39,887 nucleotides of DNA from JBBQFC01 sp038321615 (GTDB lineage Bacteria > Bacteroidota > Bacteroidia > Flavobacteriales_D > Cryomorphaceae). The stretch lies in NCBI GenBank assembly GCA_038321615.1, contig JBBQFC010000029.1, forward strand, positions 1 through 39,887. The letters are read 5' to 3'. This document shows positions 1 to 8,986 of this stretch, one piece after another (the stretch's first letter is position 1; each line of letters starts with the position of its first letter). The notes under the pieces are model-generated. The model was not told the origin of the DNA, searched no databases, and worked only from the letters and a program-made list of their open reading frames with translations. The translations under genes were made by a program, and so were the position numbers.

Positions 1-291
1 AAAAATCAAAGTGAAGTTTACCGTCTGCCCGCTTTCCACATACATCCATGTTGGATACATGGCTATATTTTCTGTATGAACTAATTTGCTCCTGTGGCTT
101 GAATTTTTCGCATAAAGAAAAGTTGATCCCCAAATCCTGATTCTATCACTATCCATACTCCCTGTGAAGGAACAGTGAACAATTACCTGTGCTTCTTCTT
201 TCACTTGACTCAGCAATTTATGTCGAGTTGCTTTGTCTATTTTTACTCCCCGTTTTATGGTAGGAACATCAATGATTTCTATGTCTGTCAT
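1..291 (-). CDS. Hypothetical protein, N-terminal part only (runs off left edge)
   Basis: An open frame of 97 codons begins with ATG at 289-291 on the minus strand and has no stop before the window edge, so the C-terminus is missing. The start reads MTDIEIIDVPTIKRGVKID, followed by a Lys/Gln-rich helix-like stretch and a beta-rich part containing VIVHCSFTG and RIWGSTFLY. No signal peptide or membrane segment is visible. I do not recognise the family. It lies beside insertion-sequence relics, so it may be accessory. That it is a real gene is inferred from the clean open frame and ordinary composition. Confidence 0.55.
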   Translation of the reverse strand, partial: MTDIEIIDVPTIKRGVKIDKATRHKLLSQVKEEAQVIVHCSFTGSMDSDRIRIWGSTFLYAKNSSHRSKLVHTENIAMYPTWMYVESGQTVNFTLIF

Positions 292-518
292 GGTGATTGC
301 TTTTTTTTAAATCGCTGAAATATGGATGATTTTAGTATACGACAAAACCTTGTAAACAATTAATAGTCAATAAATTAAAGAGATAGAAGGTTTATACGCA
401 GCTGATTTTCAGTGGATTAAAGTTAATTCTTCGACGTATTGGCGCTAATCTCGAATACCGGCTCTGGCAACGAATATACAGTGCTCACAACTATTTTTAA
501 AGCCCTTTTTAAAGATCA
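292..518. other. Intergenic stretch, nothing recognised
   Basis: AT-rich DNA between the partial gene at the left edge and the IS-end-like repeats. I see no open frame, tRNA, hairpin terminator or convincing promoter in it. Confidence 0.5.
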
Positions 519-551
519 TCTCCACTTAAGTAGGAATCCGTCTCCACTTAA
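519..551. repeat. Two direct repeats TCTCCACTTAA
   Basis: The 11-mer TCTCCACTTAA occurs at 519-529 and again at 541-551, a 22-bp period. Short tandem motifs like these are typical of insertion-sequence ends that bind transposase at several sites. They lie directly beside a second, different set of IS-end-like repeats, so this may be the scar of an older element. The IS assignment is inference. Confidence 0.4.
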
Positions 552-565
552 AAATATGGACCAAG

Positions 566-645
566 GGGGGGCAGTACGCCGGAATGGCAGTCTTTGACCC
601 GGTGGTCAGTATCGCTGGAATAGGGGGTCAGTATCGACCGGAATG
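566..645. mobile_element. IS21-like terminal repeat array (relic)
   Basis: Three imperfect units, GGCAGTACGCCGGAAT (about 570-585), GGTCAGTATCGCTGGAAT (604-621) and GGTCAGTATCGACCGGAAT (626-644), follow each other. Closely spaced GGTCAGTnnnnnCCGGAAT-type units resemble the multiple terminal repeats of IS21-family elements in Bacteroidota. No istA/istB genes are present, so this is at most one end left after deletion. It abuts the transposase fragment of a different family. Confidence 0.45.
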
Positions 646-1071
646 TCTACAGCATGTATAGATTGCCTTTTGGCCGATAGGGTGTTTATCGGCCAAGAGT
701 GGTTGGCCTTTTTCAAGGATCACCAAATTCGTTATCACATTCGAATACGGAACAATTTTCAGGGGGCAATGTCTTGGAAGTAAAAAGACATACCCGAGTG
801 CTACCTTTTCAACACTTTGAAAATAAACCAGCTACATCCTAAAATCGTCAAAATGCATGGCAAATCGTGTTATGCATCCGGCATGCGCATGAAATGTGAC
901 GGCAAAGTTGACTTCGTGATAATCGTATCTTTCAATAAACCCAGAGTGTCGCTGGATTGCTATAAAAATAGATGGCCGGTCGAAACGCTCTCCAAAGCAC
1001 TCAAGTCAATCGTTTTCAACGCTCAGGCTAAGAAACGTGCGGCTTTAAAACCGATTTCTGATCATCCGTGA
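643..1071 (+). pseudogene. IS4-type (DDE) transposase fragment
   Basis: One reading frame carries an IS4-like transposase middle and C-terminal region: LLADRVFIGQEWLAFFKDH near 670-720, RYHIRIRNNF near 735, and YKNRWPVETLSKALKS near 960-1010, which matches the Y(2)R(3)E(6)K-type signature of the family. The frame is interrupted by TAA at 781-783, the whole N-terminal half (including the first catalytic Asp region) is absent, and the C-terminus degenerates after ALKSIVFN. The remaining piece of about 143 codons is roughly a third of a normal enzyme. It cannot be functional. Confidence 0.75.
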
Positions 1072-1150
1072 CGTGATTTATGTTGAAGGTCATCATCTTC
1101 ATTTCAACGGGTTCCCGCATGCTTTCTTAGCCATTGTTGGGGCGTCGTGT

Positions 1151-1522
1151 TTATTTAAATTCTTCAAGTGTTATTGTTGTTCGATAGAGTCCGTTGTTGT
1201 ATGTCCAAGAAGAGTTTGATAGATAATTTCTGGTCGATTTCAAAGTGTCGGATTTAGTTACTGTAAATATCTTTAGGTCGAATGATACATCTTCGAAATA
1301 CGGTCCTTTTGAACCTTCAACTCCATGGTCGGTAATGAATAATACTTTTTTTTCATCTTTGGATACGGAATAAACTGAGTCAATAGATTGAGTCTTCAAT
1401 TCAATATTTATTTCACCATCTGTCGAATTGGTAACCTCATATGTATAGTTATAGACATAGTCGCATGAATTGAGAAATATCAGAATCGCAAAGCAGACTG
1501 TTGTATTCAGATTTCGAATCAT
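1151..1522 (-). CDS. Small putative lipoprotein
   Basis: The 123-residue product begins MIRNLNTTVCFAILIFLNSC, a lipoprotein signal with Cys at about residue 20 (LNSC lipobox). The mature part is polar and beta-rich (YTYEVTNSTDGEINIELKT), as in small Bacteroidota surface lipoproteins. The frame is open further upstream to 1588, but those 22 residues are basic and precede the signal peptide, so ATG at 1520-1522 is preferred. It stands alone between an IS relic and the methyltransferase gene. Family not recognised; function unknown. Confidence 0.6.
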   Translation of the reverse strand: MIRNLNTTVCFAILIFLNSCDYVYNYTYEVTNSTDGEINIELKTQSIDSVYSVSKDEKKVLFITDHGVEGSKGPYFEDVSFDLKIFTVTKSDTLKSTRNYLSNSSWTYNNGLYRTTITLEEFK

Positions 1523-1784
1523 GTCTATTTTTCTTTTTTGTTGTACGCGCACCAACATCCCTACACGCCCTACTCTCCATAACTCCATTGCGTATATGCC
1601 CCTTATATGCGAAGTGCAGAGTCCATTACAATCGGTTGAGCAATTTAGATTTGAAAGGTAGTAAACATCGCATCAGTGCAAAGGCCAAACAAGGGCTCCA
1701 TTTTCAAAAACGCGCAGCGGAAAGGTAGTCGCAGCTCCGATCAAAGTTGTAAAAGCTGAAGAATACTTCAACTACCCGCTCTTA

Positions 1785-3221
1785 CTAACTGGCTTTAGCA
1801 AATAAACTCACCGCTTCGATATGCGCTGTATGGGGAAACTGATCGACCAGGGAAAACTTAACCAGTTGGTAGCCGCCCTGTGCGAGACTTTTGGTATCGC
1901 GGGCGAGCGTAGCTGGGTTGCAAGAAATGTACACGATGCTTGGCGAGCCGAGGTCCATGATCTTTTGCAATGTTTTGGGCGCAATTCCCGCCCGGGGTGG
2001 ATCGAGCATGATGCCACTTATTGACTTGCCCGCATACTGTTCCGCTTGCAGGAATTTACCTACGTCGCCCACATGGTATTCTGCATTGACCACTTGGTTT
2101 TCGCGGCTCGCCCTGCGCGCATCTTCAATGGCACTTTCTACAATATCTACGCCTACCACTTTCGCATGCGGATAACGCTGCGCTACCAATTGGGTGATGG
2201 TGCCCGTGCCGCAAAATAAATCGAGTATCAAACCCTCGTCGGCCACAGCCGATTGCAGGTAGTCGAGCGCCTTGGAATAAAGCCTTTCTGCACTTTTTGG
2301 ATTGGTCTGAAAAAAACTGGGCATGCGTATCTCAAACTTCAGCCCCAGCATCGATTCGGTGATAAAATCTACTCCGGCAATTAATTGCGCATCGCCGTCG
2401 AGGGGTTGAACACGGTCGCCGGTATCTCTATTAATGGTGTGGATTAATCCGGCCATGCGTTTGCCAAAAATCCCAGTCAAATATTCGGCGAAAGCCTTAA
2501 TATTCCATTCGTCCAGGCCTTGGTCGGATGTCACTAAGTTGAAAAGCAGCCGATCTTCAAAATAGCTTTTCCTTACGGTGAAATAGCGGAAGAAACCTTT
2601 GCGCTTCGGCGGGTGCCAGGCCGGTAAGCCACTCGATCGGCAGAATTCGCGTACCAAGTGAAGATTTGTTTCTAATTGGGTATCGAAAAGGCCGGAATCC
2701 TGATCTAAATTTTCCACCATCCACCACGTACCGCGGTGCTTGAAACCCAAGCCGAAATCATCGCACTCTTCCCCCGTCTGTAAATCATACCGGATTGCCG
2801 AAAAGGCGTATTCCATTTTATTGCGATAATGCCAGTGAGTAGGAGAGGAGATGAAGGCATCGAACTTGGCGATGGCATCTTTCTCACCACCTATTCGCGC
2901 GAAAAGATCAATAGATGTTTCCTTTTTGTAAAGCTCTTGGAGGGCAATTGGCAATCGTGCATAGGGCGCTCCAGCTATAGGTTGATAGGGAATCTCCACT
3001 TCATCGGGCGATGGCTCCAGAATTTTCCAAAGCTTGGTTTCGATATGGTTTTTCTGCTGTTTCTCTACTTTGCACGCCACCAATTGTCCGGGGATGGTAT
3101 TTGGCACGAACACAATGAGCTCTCCCTTATCGGTGGGGAGTTTGGCTATACCGCGGCCACCGTAGGCCATCTTCACAATGCGCACTTCAAGGATTTCGCC
3201 GCGCTTTAATTTAAAACTCAT
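1785..3221 (-). CDS. rlmD: 23S rRNA (uracil-C5)-methyltransferase, RlmD/RumA family
   Basis: SAM-dependent RNA m5U methyltransferase of 478 residues, expected to act on 23S rRNA in the cytoplasm. A TRAM RNA-binding domain occupies residues about 4-70. The methyltransferase domain shows DLFCGTGT (334-341) for SAM binding, LDPPRAG (406-412), the catalytic Cys434 in SCNP, and the C-terminal HIEAV motif (467-471). Members of the family usually carry a Cys cluster (CxxFGxCGGC type) just after TRAM that holds a 4Fe-4S centre; here the corresponding stretch at 78-95 is PYQPIAGAPYARLP with no cysteine. The exact target base (1939, 747 or tRNA U54) cannot be decided from sequence. Divergent from the ornithine aminotransferase gene. 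Confidence 0.88.
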   Translation of the reverse strand: MSFKLKRGEILEVRIVKMAYGGRGIAKLPTDKGELIVFVPNTIPGQLVACKVEKQQKNHIETKLWKILEPSPDEVEIPYQPIAGAPYARLPIALQELYKKETSIDLFARIGGEKDAIAKFDAFISSPTHWHYRNKMEYAFSAIRYDLQTGEECDDFGLGFKHRGTWWMVENLDQDSGLFDTQLETNLHLVREFCRSSGLPAWHPPKRKGFFRYFTVRKSYFEDRLLFNLVTSDQGLDEWNIKAFAEYLTGIFGKRMAGLIHTINRDTGDRVQPLDGDAQLIAGVDFITESMLGLKFEIRMPSFFQTNPKSAERLYSKALDYLQSAVADEGLILDLFCGTGTITQLVAQRYPHAKVVGVDIVESAIEDARRASRENQVVNAEYHVGDVGKFLQAEQYAGKSISGIMLDPPRAGIAPKTLQKIMDLGSPSIVYISCNPATLARDTKSLAQGGYQLVKFSLVDQFPHTAHIEAVSLFAKAS

Positions 3222-3265
3222 TCGCTGTTTTTTGCTGCTTTTTGCACGCCTGCAAAGAACGAAAA

Positions 3266-3297
3266 TTTGCGGAATCTCTTTATTTAATTGACCTTTG
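3266..3297 (+). promoter_or_regulatory. Candidate promoter of the ornithine aminotransferase gene
   Basis: TTTG at 3266-3269 is followed after 20 bp by GACCTTTG at 3290-3297, one mismatch from the Bacteroidota -7 element TAnnTTTG. It lies 26 bp before the ATG at 3324 in the divergent intergenic region. Prediction by eye only. Confidence 0.35.
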
Positions 3298-3323
3298 CGC
3301 TCGAATTTAATACCACTCCGTTT

Positions 3324-4607
3324 ATGAAATCAACCGTTCTCGATACGCAATCCGAATCGTTTATCGCTCTCGAAGAGAAATACGGAGCTCATAATTATCA
3401 TCCTTTACCCGTAGTTCTCGAGCGGGGCGAAGGTGTTTACGTTTGGGATGTGGACGGTAAACGTTATTTTGATTTTCTCTCGGCTTACAGCGCGGTAAAT
3501 CAGGGACATTGTCACCCGAAAATCATCGACACCCTCGTGGAACAAGCGCGTAAACTTACACTTACTTCCCGCGCTTTTCACAGTGATGCGCTTGGCGAAT
3601 ACGCTGCCTACGTTACCAAATATTTCGGCTTCGATAAGGTGCTGCCGATGAATACTGGTGCTGAAGCGGTAGAAACGGCGATTAAAATTTGCCGAAAATG
3701 GGCGCATGAAGTAAAAGGTCTCCCTTCAAATACCGCAAAAATTGTTGTCTGCGATCATAATTTCCACGGCCGTACCACCACTATCGTCAGCTTCAGCAGC
3801 GACCCTGTAGCCCGCAAAAATTTTGGGCCTTATACCGATGATGCATTTATCCGGGTAGCCTACAACGATTTGGATGCCTTGCGGGAAGCTCTGCAAGATC
3901 CGCACATTGCGGGCTTTTTAGTAGAGCCCATACAGGGTGAAGCCGGGGTTTATGTCCCCCACGCCGACTACCTCCGCGAAGCAGCAAAGCTTTGCAGAGC
4001 ATCAAACGTACTGTTCATGGCCGATGAAGTTCAAACAGGTATCGGTCGCACAGGTAGTTTATTGGCCGTTTGCGGCAACTGCTCTTGCGCAGGTTCTTGC
4101 GAGCAACAAGCTACTTATGTAAAGCCCGATCTCCTTATACTTGGCAAAGCCTTGTCGGGAGGGGTTTACCCCGTATCTGCCGTACTTGCCGATGATGCCA
4201 TTATGAATGTGATCAAGCCGGGCACCCATGGTTCTACTTTTGGTGGCAACCCACTAGGCTGCAAGGTAGCCATAGCGGCTCTCGAGGTTATCAAGGACGA
4301 GAAACTTACCCAAAATGCGCGCTGGTTGGGCGAAATTTTCCGCTCCGAAATGCAGAAACTTATTCAGGAAAGTTCCCTCATCAAACTGGTGCGCGGTAAA
4401 GGCCTGCTCAACGCCATTGTGATAAACGATAGCCCGGATAGCGAAACCGCTTGGAATATTTGCCTGGCTCTTGCAGAAAATGGTCTTTTGGCAAAACCGA
4501 CTCATGGGAACATTATCCGATTTGCCCCACCACTTGTAATGACGGAAGCTCAGTTAATGGAATGTGTTTCGATAATCCGAAAAGTAGTTCTGAGCTTCAA
4601 AAACTAA
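3324..4607 (+). CDS. rocD: Ornithine--oxo-acid aminotransferase
   Basis: PLP-dependent class III aminotransferase of 427 residues that converts ornithine plus 2-oxoglutarate into glutamate semialdehyde and glutamate (arginine/ornithine catabolism, proline supply). The Schiff-base lysine is K275 in LILGKALSGG; D234 in ADEVQTG contacts the pyridine nitrogen; GSTFGGNPL precedes the conserved C-terminal part. Between them sits a Cys-rich insert (Cys250, 253, 255, 259; CGNCSCAGSC) seen in some Bacteroidota members and able in principle to bind a metal. The frame is open upstream to a TTG at 3288, but homologues start near MKSTVLDTQSE, so ATG 3324 is chosen. The 3' end overlaps the convergent TonB receptor gene by 11 bp. 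Confidence 0.9.
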   Translation: MKSTVLDTQSESFIALEEKYGAHNYHPLPVVLERGEGVYVWDVDGKRYFDFLSAYSAVNQGHCHPKIIDTLVEQARKLTLTSRAFHSDALGEYAAYVTKYFGFDKVLPMNTGAEAVETAIKICRKWAHEVKGLPSNTAKIVVCDHNFHGRTTTIVSFSSDPVARKNFGPYTDDAFIRVAYNDLDALREALQDPHIAGFLVEPIQGEAGVYVPHADYLREAAKLCRASNVLFMADEVQTGIGRTGSLLAVCGNCSCAGSCEQQATYVKPDLLILGKALSGGVYPVSAVLADDAIMNVIKPGTHGSTFGGNPLGCKVAIAALEVIKDEKLTQNARWLGEIFRSEMQKLIQESSLIKLVRGKGLLNAIVINDSPDSETAWNICLALAENGLLAKPTHGNIIRFAPPLVMTEAQLMECVSIIRKVVLSFKN

Positions 4608-7113
4608 CGGCGAGCTTCAAATTAAGCCTTCGAGAAGTTAGGAAATTGGGAACGCCGTATTGCCTTCCGCCGCTTTCGCGTATCCAGGTATAGCTGATGG
4701 TATTATTGATATCGAGCAAGTTCCAAACTTCTAAGCTCAAAACGGCTGTATTGAAATTCTTGAACAGCCCTTTATCGGGTCTGTTGGGCATCAAATCTTT
4801 CGAAAAGCCAATGTCAACCCGCCGATAAGCGCGAAAGCGCTCTACATCTTTATATCGCTCAAAGTCGGGCGGACCGAAGGGTAAGCCGCTTCCAAATAGC
4901 ACGCTCAAATGCACCTTAAAGCTTGGGATGCTCGGCATCTCATCCTGGAAAAATAGGCCGAAGTAAATCAACTGATCCGTAGGGCGGGGGATGTAGCCGG
5001 GGAAAAAAATAGCCGAATCTACTGCGGTGGTGTTGGAGCTGAAGCCAGGGCTTATCACATCGCCATCGCTGTTGTAGTATTCGGTGTATTGGTCGTTGAG
5101 CAAATCTTCCCTTGTATTTAGAAAGCTCAAAGTGGCCCAAGACTCGATACCCGGAATAAACTCACCGTTTATTTTCATGTCCAAGCCCGTAGCATATCCC
5201 TTTGAATCGTTATTGCCATAATAACGCAGCCGCACATTGTCGATCTCGTAGGGTACCAGATCGCTGAGCGCTTTGTAATAAGCTTCGGTAATAAATTTAA
5301 AGGGTCTTTCCCACATTTGAAAATTGACGTCGGCTCCAAGTACGAAGTGTATTGCCCGCTGTGCTCGAATTTCGGGGTTTAAGTTGCCCGCTATATCCCG
5401 CAGTTCGCGGTAGAAGGGTGGCTGGTAATAATAACCCGTCGAGAATCGGTACACCACATCGGTGCGCCTTGTGGTACTGTCGTTAATTTGCTTGATGATT
5501 CGGGGTTTCCAGGAAACGGTACCGCGTGGGCTTATTACCAATTGGTTGTTGTAATCCCAATAGTTTCCACGTATTCCTACCGTTGCCGAGAAAATATCTT
5601 CCCGGTCGTTTTGCCAGTCCCAACGGTTTTGAGCGTAGGCCATTACCCGGTTCGAAGTAATTTTATTGCTCGCTTTTATTACGTCTTGCAATTGGATGGC
5701 GTTGCCAGGAGCAATAGGCACGGAGAACCCAGCCGAATCGATGTAGGTCCATTCGCTCAAGCGGTCGTTGACTTCTTCGCCATTCCAGGTTAATCCCCAC
5801 TGCAAATATTTATTGTCGATTGTTTTAAACCCGCGATGCTGAAGGCTTAGCACGGTGGCATCAATTCTATTTCGTCCATGCTCGAGGTAGGCGCCTACAC
5901 CACGGTTTCGCACCACGTTGCCAAACTCATCGGCGCCCAGATCGCGCTCCAGCTCATCGAGAAAATATTCACCAAGTATATCGAACGTTTCGTTTTCGAA
6001 AGTTCGGAATGCAGAAGCAGTAAATTTCAGGCGGGTGTTCTGGTTGGGTCTGTTTTCGGTGGTTACTGCTCCAAAAAAGGTCTCAAAACTGGTAACTTCC
6101 TGTCCTTCGAAGAATACGGTGAAACGAAGGGCTTCGTTGATGCTTCCAAATTGCGTTTCACGCGTTCCGGGCACAAATTTGAATTGATTATTGGAATAGT
6201 TACCCAAGAAACCAATCTCCCAGGTATCCGTGATATCGTATGTGAGATAGGTCTGCACATCGACAAAGTTTGGCTGATAGTCGCCCTGGGTATCTAAGCT
6301 CCCCAACAAGTATTGATTGGTGAGATACCGCACCCCGGTGATTTGGGTGAATCGCCCGTTTTTAGAAGCATTTTCGAGCGATAATGAACCGCCCAAAAGG
6401 CTGGCTGAGAAGGAGCCACCAAAGCTCCGTGGCCGTTTGTATTGAATATCGAGCACAGAGCTCATCTTATCGCCATAGCGGGCATCGAAGCCACCTGCGC
6501 TGAAGTAGATACTTCCCACCATATCGGGGTTTGGGAAGCTCAGTCCTTCCTGTTCGCCGCTTCTGGCGAGCAATGGCCGATACACTTCGATATCGTTGAC
6601 ATAAACTAAATTCTCCGCAAAGCTCCCACCCCGCACGCTGTAATTAGAGCTCAGCTCATTATTCACTTTCACTCCGAGTTGGGAGGTAAGTATGCTTTCG
6701 ATACCCTGCTGCACGGAAGGGAGCATTTTAATGTTCTTTATTGGAACAGGTTGAAGGGTGGTACCGCGGTTGCGTTCATCGCGTATGGTTACGCCTTGGA
6801 GTTCGCGGGGTTGAAGAGTAAAATTTTGAATCTTTATTTGTCCGGCTTTGAGTGTAATTTTCATGGAAGCGGCTTCGTAAGTAGTGAAGCTCGCTTCTAT
6901 AAGTAGGTCTTCTCCCGGATTGAGTTCTATACTGTAATTTCCTTTGGAGTCGGTGGTGGTGCCTACGCCTAGGCTTCGTACAAATACATTCGCAAATTCG
7001 ATGGGCTTTCCATTACTATCGCGCACTTTACCAGACAGCAAGGCCGTAGTTTGCGCCGATGCGGTGGCTGTAGCAATTACCAATAAGGCAAAAAGGTAAA
7101 TTTTTCGATGCAA
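4597..7113 (-). CDS. TonB-dependent receptor with carboxypeptidase-regulatory-like domain
   Basis: Outer-membrane active transporter of 838 residues. A signal peptide (MHRKIYLFALLVIATATASA) is followed by a beta-sandwich CarboxypepD_reg-like domain at about 22-105 (GKVRDSNGKPIEFANVFVR), a plug domain at about 115-235 (QLGVKV, YSVRGGSF, YVNDIEVY, SAGGFDARYGDKMSSVLDI) and a 22-strand-type barrel to a C-terminal aromatic residue (LKLAVSF). No start ATG is available near the signal peptide; the first codon consistent with it is TTG at 7111-7113. It lies 49 bp after the smaller carboxypeptidase-regulatory-like protein and is probably co-transcribed with it. No SusD-like partner is present, so the substrate is unknown. 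Confidence 0.88.
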   Translation of the reverse strand: MHRKIYLFALLVIATATASAQTTALLSGKVRDSNGKPIEFANVFVRSLGVGTTTDSKGNYSIELNPGEDLLIEASFTTYEAASMKITLKAGQIKIQNFTLQPRELQGVTIRDERNRGTTLQPVPIKNIKMLPSVQQGIESILTSQLGVKVNNELSSNYSVRGGSFAENLVYVNDIEVYRPLLARSGEQEGLSFPNPDMVGSIYFSAGGFDARYGDKMSSVLDIQYKRPRSFGGSFSASLLGGSLSLENASKNGRFTQITGVRYLTNQYLLGSLDTQGDYQPNFVDVQTYLTYDITDTWEIGFLGNYSNNQFKFVPGTRETQFGSINEALRFTVFFEGQEVTSFETFFGAVTTENRPNQNTRLKFTASAFRTFENETFDILGEYFLDELERDLGADEFGNVVRNRGVGAYLEHGRNRIDATVLSLQHRGFKTIDNKYLQWGLTWNGEEVNDRLSEWTYIDSAGFSVPIAPGNAIQLQDVIKASNKITSNRVMAYAQNRWDWQNDREDIFSATVGIRGNYWDYNNQLVISPRGTVSWKPRIIKQINDSTTRRTDVVYRFSTGYYYQPPFYRELRDIAGNLNPEIRAQRAIHFVLGADVNFQMWERPFKFITEAYYKALSDLVPYEIDNVRLRYYGNNDSKGYATGLDMKINGEFIPGIESWATLSFLNTREDLLNDQYTEYYNSDGDVISPGFSSNTTAVDSAIFFPGYIPRPTDQLIYFGLFFQDEMPSIPSFKVHLSVLFGSGLPFGPPDFERYKDVERFRAYRRVDIGFSKDLMPNRPDKGLFKNFNTAVLSLEVWNLLDINNTISYTWIRESGGRQYGVPNFLTSRRLNLKLAVSF

Positions 7114-7162
7114 ATCTGCGGTCTTTAGGCTTACGCGCTCTTGTAACTACTTTATTACCTAA

Positions 7163-7822
7163 TTATTGTCCGCCTTGGCCTTTGCCGCGTTCACGTTCCG
7201 ATTTGAAATCGCCCCGTTTCCAGGCTTGGATGAATTGTCCCCAGGCTATTGGATTAAATACATTTTGCGGGGGTGCCTGTCCGGCGTAATATATTTGACT
7301 TTGGAACTGCTGCATCGAGTATTTGAATGTTTCGCTTCCGCTCGGCATGGCTGCGTCCATGCGGGCTATCATGTCGGCTTGCTGTAAGTTTCGCTGGGCA
7401 CGGTCGTAGTCTGTATCTGGTATTTGCATGGCCAAAAATGCTTCTTTAAACTGTTCTCTCGTTGGCCAGGGATAAATTACGGTTTCTTTGAGTTCAATGG
7501 TATCGGCGGTCATGATTTGAATAAGGGAATACTTATCCATAGCAAGGCTGTCGGGTATTACAAATCGGTTGCGGCGATAACCTACAGCAGAAAATAGAAT
7601 GGAATCGCCTTTTTGAGCTACAAAAGAAAAATAACCGTAATAATCGGTCATCGTTCCGCGGCCCGATTGCTCGATGAGTACATTGGTGAATGGCACCGGC
7701 GAGAGGCTATCGCCTGTAATTACAACACCGGAAAATTGTATGAGATCGTCGTCTATACGCTGCGCTTGGCCTATTGCCACCCAGCACATCATCGTCAGAA
7801 AAAGGTAGAAGCGTATTTGCAT
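7163..7822 (-). CDS. Secreted protein with CarboxypepD_reg-like domain
   Basis: A 219-residue protein. An N-terminal signal peptide (MQIRFYLFLTMMCWVAIGQA) is followed by a carboxypeptidase-regulatory-like beta-sandwich at about 27-105 (SGVVITGDSLSPVPFTNVLI, YGYFSFVAQKGDSILFSAVG), then a charged, Gln-rich tail ending in Gly/Gln. Proteins of this shape are common beside TonB receptors in Bacteroidota; their role is not established. ATG at 7820-7822 is preferred over the upstream start at 7840 because the signal peptide begins there. It is the first gene of a likely two-gene operon with the receptor. Confidence 0.75.
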   Translation of the reverse strand: MQIRFYLFLTMMCWVAIGQAQRIDDDLIQFSGVVITGDSLSPVPFTNVLIEQSGRGTMTDYYGYFSFVAQKGDSILFSAVGYRRNRFVIPDSLAMDKYSLIQIMTADTIELKETVIYPWPTREQFKEAFLAMQIPDTDYDRAQRNLQQADMIARMDAAMPSGSETFKYSMQQFQSQIYYAGQAPPQNVFNPIAWGQFIQAWKRGDFKSERERGKGQGGQ

Positions 7823-7909
7823 AAGCGGTAAAAATAACACTTTGAAACCAGTGGCAGTACCCTTCTGCTCTAAATATCGTTAACTTTCCATCCTCTAAAC
7901 GAAAATGTT

Positions 7910-8986
7910 ATGAAGCTTGTGTGCACTTTTTTCTTTTCCAACATCCTTGCAATGGCAGCTTGGGGGCAAGTTACCGTGTCGGGCGATCAATACACCCACG
8001 CCAATAGTTCAAATACCTATGAACAGGCATCCCCGCTATGGACGGGCGGCGCGGCTCTTATAGCCCAGGCCGGCGAAAACCAAGTTTGGACGCTGGCGGG
8101 CTGGGAGGCAGCTAATTCGGCTGTAGAAACGTATGTGCCCATTACGCAAGCACCTTCCCTTTATCAATTCTTTTTCAATACCCCATTTCTCTATCCGAGC
8201 AATGTTTCAACGCACGGATTGGAAGTAGCGGCGGGCGATATAGGCGCGGAGCTACCGATCGAAATTACAGACGCCTTTGCTTTTTTCAGAAATGATGCCA
8301 ATGGATACTACGCCACTGGTAACGCTTTTTCCTTGCAGGGTTTACCCATTGCCACGCCTAATGCTGTGGTAGAGCGCATCTATCCCTGGCCACTTGAATA
8401 CGGATTGGAGTTTTCGGGTGAGGGTTCCTACCTTACTAATCTCCTGGGTTTTGGAGCTTACGGTCAAGATTCTGAACGCAGTGGTATTGTAGATGGTTGG
8501 GGTACTTTCGAAGGTCCCTACGGAAATTTTGATGTGCTTCGAATGCGAACCGAAATACAAATTACCGACACCATAAATATTGAGCAATTGGGCGGTGGAC
8601 AGTCGATACAACGGCCCCTACAAGTTAACTACACCTGGATATCGCCCGAAAGGGAAGGGCCAATCATGGAAATCAGCTTAATTAATGATCAAATTTTTTC
8701 AGCGCGATTGATGGTCGATGGTATTAACCTGCGCACAGAAGAGAACCTTTTTGAACAGGGCTTATCTATATATCCGAACCCCTCGCCAGATGGTTTTCAA
8801 GTGATATGGCCAGGGATAGAGCCGCTTCAAATTCAACTTTTTGATGCTCACGGAAAACTGGTTTACAGCGGCTCACAGACGGGTCACTACTTTTCGCGAA
8901 ACAATCTTCCAGCTGGTCTTTACCTCGTGCACTTCAGCCGCAACGGTGAAGCTCTTGGCTCAAAACGAATCGTCTTTACTGAATAA
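7910..8986 (+). CDS. Secreted T9SS-sorted protein of unknown function
   Basis: The 358-residue product has a signal peptide (about residues 1-19, cleaved after AAWG/Q) and a C-terminal type A sorting domain at about 283-358 that starts LSIYPNPSPDG and continues VQLFDAHGKL-type strands to LVHFSRNGEALGSKRIVF. Such domains direct export by the type IX system and attachment or release at the cell surface. The middle 250 residues are beta-rich, acidic and aromatic and match no family I can name; it contains NLLGFGAYGQDSERSG and LQVNYTWISPEREGP. It converges on the subtilase gene and overlaps its 3' end by 11 bp. Confidence 0.8.
   Translation: MKLVCTFFFSNILAMAAWGQVTVSGDQYTHANSSNTYEQASPLWTGGAALIAQAGENQVWTLAGWEAANSAVETYVPITQAPSLYQFFFNTPFLYPSNVSTHGLEVAAGDIGAELPIEITDAFAFFRNDANGYYATGNAFSLQGLPIATPNAVVERIYPWPLEYGLEFSGEGSYLTNLLGFGAYGQDSERSGIVDGWGTFEGPYGNFDVLRMRTEIQITDTINIEQLGGGQSIQRPLQVNYTWISPEREGPIMEISLINDQIFSARLMVDGINLRTEENLFEQGLSIYPNPSPDGFQVIWPGIEPLQIQLFDAHGKLVYSGSQTGHYFSRNNLPAGLYLVHFSRNGEALGSKRIVFTE

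Noticed and set aside
1072..1150. Integron attC site next to the orphan lipoprotein gene
   Set aside because: There are short inverted repeats and a GTTGGGG sequence, but not a proper GTTRRRY core with a matching partner, and no integrase or second site.
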